From: Tamarix chinensis
Lineage: Eukaryota > Streptophyta > Magnoliopsida > Caryophyllales > Tamaricaceae
NCBI GenBank assembly: GCA_030549775.1
Contig: CM060174.1
Coordinates: forward strand, 26,726,117 to 26,790,116
Length of the DNA: 64,000 nt
Direction of reading: 5' to 3'
Shown here: positions 60,501 to 64,000 of the stretch, in pieces
Numbering within the stretch: the stretch's first letter is position 1
How the letters are laid out: the number at the start of each line of letters is the position of its first letter
The notes under the pieces: model-generated
The model's input: the letters and a program-made list of their open reading frames with translations, nothing else
Database searches by the model: none
What the model was told of the DNA's origin: nothing
Made by a program: the position numbers and the translations under genes

Positions 60501-61227
60501 AATCATTTGGACATGCATCAATCTTTTCATATCTAAGACCCAATTCATTTATCAACTTTTTTGCTTCATACCAAGAAGATGGAAATGGACACAACATAGG
60601 AAATGCATTGGACATCAGTTCAAGCAGCATAGTAAAAGACTTCGAAGACCAACCGTTCATGCTTTTCAAATGGCACAAGTGCAAAATGAATGATAGTTTT
60701 GAATAATTATTGCACCCAGGATATAATTCTTCCTCACACTGCTTTAGTAACCTATGATAGCGAACTTCTTCATCACTAGGAGTATTCATAGGTTGGTTTT
60801 CAGGTAAATTATCACAACCATGGGAATAATCATCGAATCTTGGTTGAAGTGGACTTGAAGATTCAATGGGATGATTTTCAATTCCTTGATCTAATACTCC
60901 AAATGCATCTCTCACAAGTGCAGGAATTTCATCTCTATCCTCAAAGTTTGGCCTAATGTCATCCATACTAGTAGACACATCATTAGCCGGTTCCCATATT
61001 GGTTCTCCATGAAGAACCTAATTGGTGTAATTTTTTAGAAATCCATTTTTCATAACATGACTGGTGATCACATCAACCGGATAACGATATCTATTATAAC
61101 ACTTTCGACATGGGCACCATATTTTTCCATTTATAGCCGCCTTAGAAGTTGCAAGCTTTAAAAAACTATCAAATCCTGCTAGAAACTTGGTACTAGTCCT
61201 GTTTGAATCTATCCAACTTTTATCCAT
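57568..61227 (-). pseudogene. TNP2-type CACTA transposase, four exons, nearly intact
   Basis: Cuts and moves the element. Start: MDKSWIDSNR at 61227, followed by the transposase-associated domain with the zinc residues CPCRKC. A TAG at 61020-61018 replaces Trp in the motif YTN-W-HGEP; beyond it the frame is open for 727 codons from Met 60978. Counting from that Met, the Transposase_21 domain has D279 (LASDGFNPF), D331 (NDIDVYLQP), D371 (TINDFPAY) and CPCC at about 389-392, then RHNLDVMHIEKNICDNLLGT. The DUF4218 region crosses intron 1 (58798-58706). Exons 2 (58705-58413), 3 (58326-58221) and 4 (58146-57568) have good GT/AG borders and keep frame; exon 4 is a DUF4216 domain. Other lesions are a frameshift near 58575, TAG at 58259 and TAG at 57717. 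Confidence 0.92.
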
Positions 61228-62300
61228 GATAAAATATATTCCCAATTTACCTGAACATTTCAAATGCATCAATGAATCAATAAAAATAATAACTTTCTTT
61301 CTATAAATTAAAACTTCTTAGCTCTAGAATAACTAATACCATCCAGCATTCATAAGCATGTCATATAAATTTCAGAACTATGTTTGAGAATAATATAATT
61401 ATAAAACACAATAATAATATAATTATAAACTAAGACATTTCTTAATTTGGCCATTGTATTAATTGACATGATGAATTTCAAGAAATATATGAACTAAGTA
61501 ACTAATGTACATGATTGTTCACATTCTGGCCAAAAATTACATATGCTCATTATTTGCAGATGCTTATTCTAATTGACGGATTAAATTTCCAGGAAATATT
61601 AGTCCAATATATAGATTTCAAAGTCAATTTCTTAACATATATATATATATATATATAATTGCTACTCAAATTCAGTGTGTAGAGAAGAAGATTTATACCT
61701 CAACAGCACAAAATTATGCAGAGTCAATATAATTTTTAGATAATGCTAGAGACCAATGGTTCCTCAATCCTAGTGTTAAATAATAAATATTGTGGTTCTG
61801 CATTCCTCTTTTTTTAATTCCTTATACTGGTATATCATACCACAGTAATGGCCATATTCATCTGATCTTTCTTCCGAATTCGTTCCAATTAACAGCAGCA
61901 ACAAAACCAACTAATAATGGTGCAAGCAACATATATACACGAGCTAATGCTGTAACTAAAACCAACAAAACCAACCAATGTAACTACAAATTAGGGAGAA
62001 GCTAATGTTGTAACTTATAATTAGGGCTTCGAATTTACATGTAACCCAATTACACGAGCAGCCGGGCGGCGATGGGAGAGAGAATCAAGCCACGGAAGGA
62101 ACAGGCAAGGCTGAAGCAGGGCGGCAATGGGAGAAGGAATGTTGAAACAGGGCGCACGTTTTACTAATTCAAAAGGAAAGAAGGCAAACGGGAAGGGGGA
62201 GAAGGGAGCAAGACGCGCGTAAATCAGACATTAGCCGGCAACAATGGGGAGGGAACAAAGCACGGGAGGGAGAGGGTGCAGCTGAAATTTTTGACTGGGT
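61228..62300 (-). other. CACTA promoter and leader region; no gene
   Basis: Upstream of the transposase start on the minus strand. It includes a (TA)n run (61637-61657) and, at about 62050-62290, a GC-richer patch with GGGCGGCRATGGGAGA occurring twice (62065 and 62120). I see no conserved protein. The 61790-62005 open frame is unsupported. Confidence 0.45.
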
Positions 62301-62314
62301 GGGCGGGTCAAAAT

Positions 62315-62483
62315 TACCGATGGTTTAAAACCGTCGCTAAAAATATTACCGACGGTTTTAAACCGTCGCTAATATACCGACGGTTTTAAACCGTCGCTAA
62401 TGTTAATATTTTTTTTGCCGTCAACGACGGTTTCGTAAACCGTCGCTAATTAAATGTCCCTATATACCGTTTTTGCTGTAGTG
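62315..62483 (-). repeat. right terminal and subterminal repeats of the CACTA element
   Basis: Three to four near-palindromic units of the form ACCGACGGTTTTAAACCGTC followed by GCTAA, then GACGGTTTCGTAAACCGTCG and the terminus TTTTTGCTGTAGTG. The motif is the same as at 53069-53290. Confidence 0.9.
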
Positions 62484-62486
62484 AAT

Positions 62487-64000
62487 CATCCCTCACCCCA
62501 CCTATGAACCTCACGCCACTCCCCTGCCATGCACGATTCCCTCCTCCTTACTTTACCATCCTTATTTTTCTCCTCCTTTCCCTACACGCCATCCTCTTCT
62601 TAACCCCTGCACCCCTTCATTTTTTATCATAAATTAACCCCTCCAAAAAGCCCACACTTTCTCTCTTTACTAGAGCTCCCTCAAGTGAGAAAAAACCATC
62701 ATTGTCATTGTTTTCCACCATTTTTACCCTATAAACAACTCCCAACTGAAACCCCCTCTACACCACCACCAACTTCTGTTGTTCCTACCTTTCCTTTGCT
62801 ACAGCAAGAGATTCCATTCCACTCCTCCAAGATGTAGAAAAATCAACGAAAATCACCCCAAGCTGTAGTAATTTCTACCAATCCCATACCCCCACCTTTG
62901 GTCAAGCTTGTCGATCCCCTTTCTTCTCCTTCTGCAACTTGTGCCGAAACTCCACCACTTGCTGCACCTTCCTTTTCTGCATCCCCTACCCTTTCTATAG
63001 AATTTACTACCTTTCCTATCCCCTAGCAACACACAACACCACTATTGTCCCTCTTCTCCTTCTCGGCAACTTTAGCCTATTCCTCCCTCCTTGTTTTATA
63101 AGTTTTGGTAAGTTTCTTACCTCATTTTAGCTATTTAGTTTTTCTTGAGTTAGTTTAATTAATTTAGAGTTAATTTTATCTTATATTAAATACTAATATG
63201 TATTATTGGATATTAATTTATTAGGTAATATTTGAGGATCTCGGAGAAGTATTAGGGATTTTTTGGACCTATAATCATGCTAGGGTTTTATATTCTTCAA
63301 GTATTATGGCATGCATAATAAAATGATAACATGGTATATAAATGGTACACACGATTATCTAAAGCAAATTATATGCATGAGTAATATATTGTATGGTTTA
63401 CGTATGCATGTATAGGGTATTTCTAAGCTTGTATGCTTTTCAAGTGAGGTTTTAAATGCCATTATAAGTACTCTATGATTATCAGTGCATGATAGTTAGG
63501 GTTGATAAAAATAGCATAAAAACATATATGCACTATTAGGGTTAGAATACGATAGTTGTTATTCGAATATTCTAGGGTTAGAGATTTTTCCCTATATACA
63601 TCATGATGATAATTACCTTATTAAATGTCATACTATGCTTAATACACACACACACACATGCTGCATGGAATATGTGGCACGTGAAGAATGCATGATTAGA
63701 TTTTTGAGGGCATAACTCAAAAAATGCATGAAAATTGGAAAATATAGTCAATAGCGAAGTTATAAAAATTACCTATATGCTAAAATATTATGAATAATTA
63801 TCTTTTATCCTTTGTATGAAAAATTTCTCATAATAATAATGTTTGGTATGAAATTAGGGTTTTGAGGACATTTTAGTCATTTTTAACCTAATACACCTAA
63901 TGTGAATAACTGGATATAGGATGGCCTTAAAATTTTTATAATTTGACCTTAGTGTTGACATTAACATTGACATAAACCAATGAACTTAGGATTTATCTGA
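62487..64000 (+). other. C-rich leader and AT-rich remainder of the host LTR-like element; no gene
   Basis: 62495-63080 is C/T-rich with a TATA-like CCCTATAAAC (TATAAA at 62730-62735). A possible splice donor context (TTTTGGTAAGTTTC) is at 63102. The rest to 64000 is AT-rich. The frame 62939-63130 is low complexity and not supported. A short (CA)n run is at 63642-63657. Confidence 0.4.

Larger units (their letters stand above)
53069..62483 (-). mobile_element. CACTA (En/Spm) transposon, complete, 9.4 kb
   Basis: Terminal inverted repeats CACTACAGTAAAA (53069) and the complement of TTTTTGCTGTAGTG (ending 62483), flanked by the 3-bp duplication AAT (53066-53068 and 62484-62486). Dense subterminal repeats of ACCGTCGCTAA type are present at both ends. 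Two genes on the minus strand: TNP2-type transposase (61227-57568) and a TNPA-like gene (57371-56526). It also contains an L1-type LINE fragment (about 54180-55790). The transposase is almost intact, so the element was active in the fairly recent past by comparison with its neighbours, but nonsense codons make it non-autonomous as it stands. Confidence 0.96.
52721..64000 (+). mobile_element. LTR-like element hosting the CACTA transposon; right end outside or not found
   Basis: TGTATAATACCCAACTTTTAG at 52721 resembles the start of the LTR class seen at 15368 and 44231. After removal of the CACTA element a TATA box lies about 0.6 kb inside, followed by a C-rich leader (62495-63080), the same plan as those elements. 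No GGTRTTACA end was seen before 64000. Confidence 0.4.

Noticed and set aside
61790..62005. Small ORF upstream of the CACTA transposase
   Set aside because: Opposite strand to the transposase in its promoter region, no motif, poor composition.

Overview
This window is AT-rich nuclear DNA from a flowering plant and is almost entirely transposable elements nested in one another. The plant assignment rests on the element types: Athila-, Tat/Retand- and Del/CRM-type Ty3/gypsy polyproteins, an L1-type LINE of the plant form, and a CACTA (En/Spm) transposon with a TNP2-type transposase. The species cannot be told from the sequence. I see no convincing host gene, rRNA, tRNA or CRISPR array. The density and nesting suggest pericentromeric or other heterochromatin (inference).

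Layout. (1) 1253-8076, minus strand: a Ty3/gypsy element, probably a CRM-like chromovirus, with both LTRs, primer binding site (PBS), polypurine tract and a perfect 5-bp target duplication (ATATT). A diverged copy of its flanks at about 9110-9685 keeps the unoccupied site. (2) 9837-13232, minus: a solo-LTR-like element, followed by what looks like the 3' end of another LTR (to 14344). (3) 14345-22440, plus: a decayed Tat/Retand-type pol interrupted by two LTR-like elements (about 15373-18799 and 19524-21899); the second insertion can be placed to the base because the integrase reading frame resumes. (4) 22441-30212: decayed DNA with weak minus-strand coding signal. (5) 30213-34759: a 4.5-kb LTR-like element with a perfect GTCTA duplication, followed by a Del/Tekay-type gag-pol remnant (34760-36910). 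(6) 37453-38330, minus: an Athila env-like fragment. (7) About 38.7-52.7 kb, plus: an Athila element (LTR end, PBS, gag, protease, RT, RNase H, integrase, env-like ORF), split in RNase H by a 5.5-kb relative of the element in (5), at 44231-49721. (8) 52721 to the window end: another LTR-like sequence carrying a complete 9.4-kb CACTA transposon (53069-62483, AAT duplication). The CACTA encodes a nearly intact four-exon TNP2 transposase and a second TNPA-like gene, and itself contains an L1 LINE fragment.

How the parts work together: each autonomous element once carried its own replication genes (gag-pol for the LTR elements, TNP2 and TNPA-like for CACTA), but all are now broken by stops, frameshifts or insertions. 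The least decayed is the CACTA transposase: 727 codons are uninterrupted, and the full gene has three nonsense codons and one frameshift. The most unusual material is the family of long TGTAAYACCCC...GGGGTRTTACA elements. They have LTR-type ends and 5-bp duplications and a TATA box about 0.75-0.87 kb inside. The two largest, 4.5-5.5 kb, have a GC-rich leader and share a strongly conserved block ending in a consensus 5' splice site, but no protein is recognisable in them.
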